Shown here in pieces: positions 40,091-40,167 of a DNA stretch of 40,167 nt; the stretch's first letter is position 1; each line of letters starts with the position of its first letter. The notes below the pieces were generated by a model that saw only the letters and a program-made list of their open reading frames with translations, made no database searches and had not been told where the DNA came from. This stretch comes from an uncultured Bacilli bacterium (lineage in GTDB: Bacteria > Bacillota_I > Bacilli_A > RF39 > UBA660). The stretch spans positions 1 to 40,167 of the forward strand of contig CAKPEJ010000011.1 in the NCBI GenBank assembly GCA_934149325.1. Reading direction: 5' to 3'. The position numbers and the translations under genes were made by a program.

Positions 40091-40167
40091 TGGTCGGGAA
40101 GACAGGATTTGAACCTGCAACCTCATGGTCCCAAACCATGTGCACTGCCAAGTTGTGCTACTTCCCG
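40091..40167 (-). tRNA. tRNA-Pro (anticodon UGG)
   Basis: Full cloverleaf on the minus strand: acceptor CGGGAAG/CTTCCCG, D arm with TAGCACAACTTGG, anticodon loop TTTGGGA (anticodon TGG) on stem CATGG/CCATG, T arm CAGGTTCAAATCCTG and encoded CCA. Its 5' base is the last base of the window, so the promoter is not seen. Confidence 0.95.

Noticed and set aside
1..40167. CRISPR arrays, insertion sequences, prophage genes or replication origin.
   Set aside because: No regularly spaced repeats, no transposase or integrase reading frame and no DnaA-box cluster was found on reading both strands.

Overview
The window reads as chromosomal sequence from a very AT-rich, spore-forming low-GC Bacillota. 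The core gene order (ftsY-ylxM-ffh, rpsO/pnp, truB, rimP-nusA-ylxR-infB-rbfA, der/ysxC) and AGGTG/GGAGG ribosome sites are typical of the class Bacilli. An uncultured gut lineage of the Erysipelotrichales or RF39 kind would fit, but that placement is inference. Sporulation is indicated by SpoIVA (interrupted), SpoVIF, CotD-like and CotY/CotZ-like coat proteins and two tiny YjcZ-type membrane peptides. TGG encodes Trp and no gene has an internal TGA, so the standard bacterial code applies. No rRNA, CRISPR array, transposase or integrase was seen.

Layout. 1-6.2 kb, minus strand: an interrupted spoIVA, alanine racemase coupled to a MurJ/SpoVB-type flippase, spoVIF, der, a small unknown gene and ysxC. 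6.2-10.0 kb: phosphoketolase, and after it a HExxH metallopeptidase gene bounded by a perfect 23-bp direct repeat that copies the 3' end of the phosphoketolase gene. 10.1-13.7 kb: two YjcZ-type peptides, PrsA (plus strand), RecX, RpoZ, an unknown protein and a CotD-like protein. 13.7-18.4 kb: the SRP cluster, a Lys/Thr/Ala-rich tail-anchored protein and a coiled-coil protein. 18.5-23.3 kb: RNase J (plus), PNPase, a degenerate Fic-fold protein and rpsO with a structured leader. 23.3-31.7 kb: truB and an unknown gene, an exported glucosaminidase, a membrane-anchored TIM-barrel-like protein, and the rimP-nusA-ylxR-(dCMP deaminase)-infB-rbfA operon. 31.7-35.7 kb: CPBP protease plus metallophosphoesterase, an EIIB-like protein without its cysteine, a CotY/CotZ-like coat gene convergent with a small unknown, and a RodA-type SEDS protein. 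35.7-40.2 kb is more accessory: a tail-anchored alpha/beta hydrolase with a partner gene, tRNA-Ala(UGC), a Cys-rich DUF1292 protein, and a small islet of XRE regulator, 69-aa protein and MvaI/BcnI-type endonuclease beside tRNA-Pro(UGG).

How it works together. Most of the window is housekeeping: ribosome assembly and translation GTPases, mRNA decay, protein targeting, secretion and wall synthesis. A mother-cell sporulation set is scattered through it; several of these genes carry CATANNNTA-type -10 boxes resembling sigma-K promoters. The points most worth a second look are the break in spoIVA, the repeat-flanked metallopeptidase insertion, the solo restriction-endonuclease islet at tRNA-Pro, and a series of family members that have lost catalytic residues and/or gained a membrane anchor (Fic, EIIB, TIM barrel).
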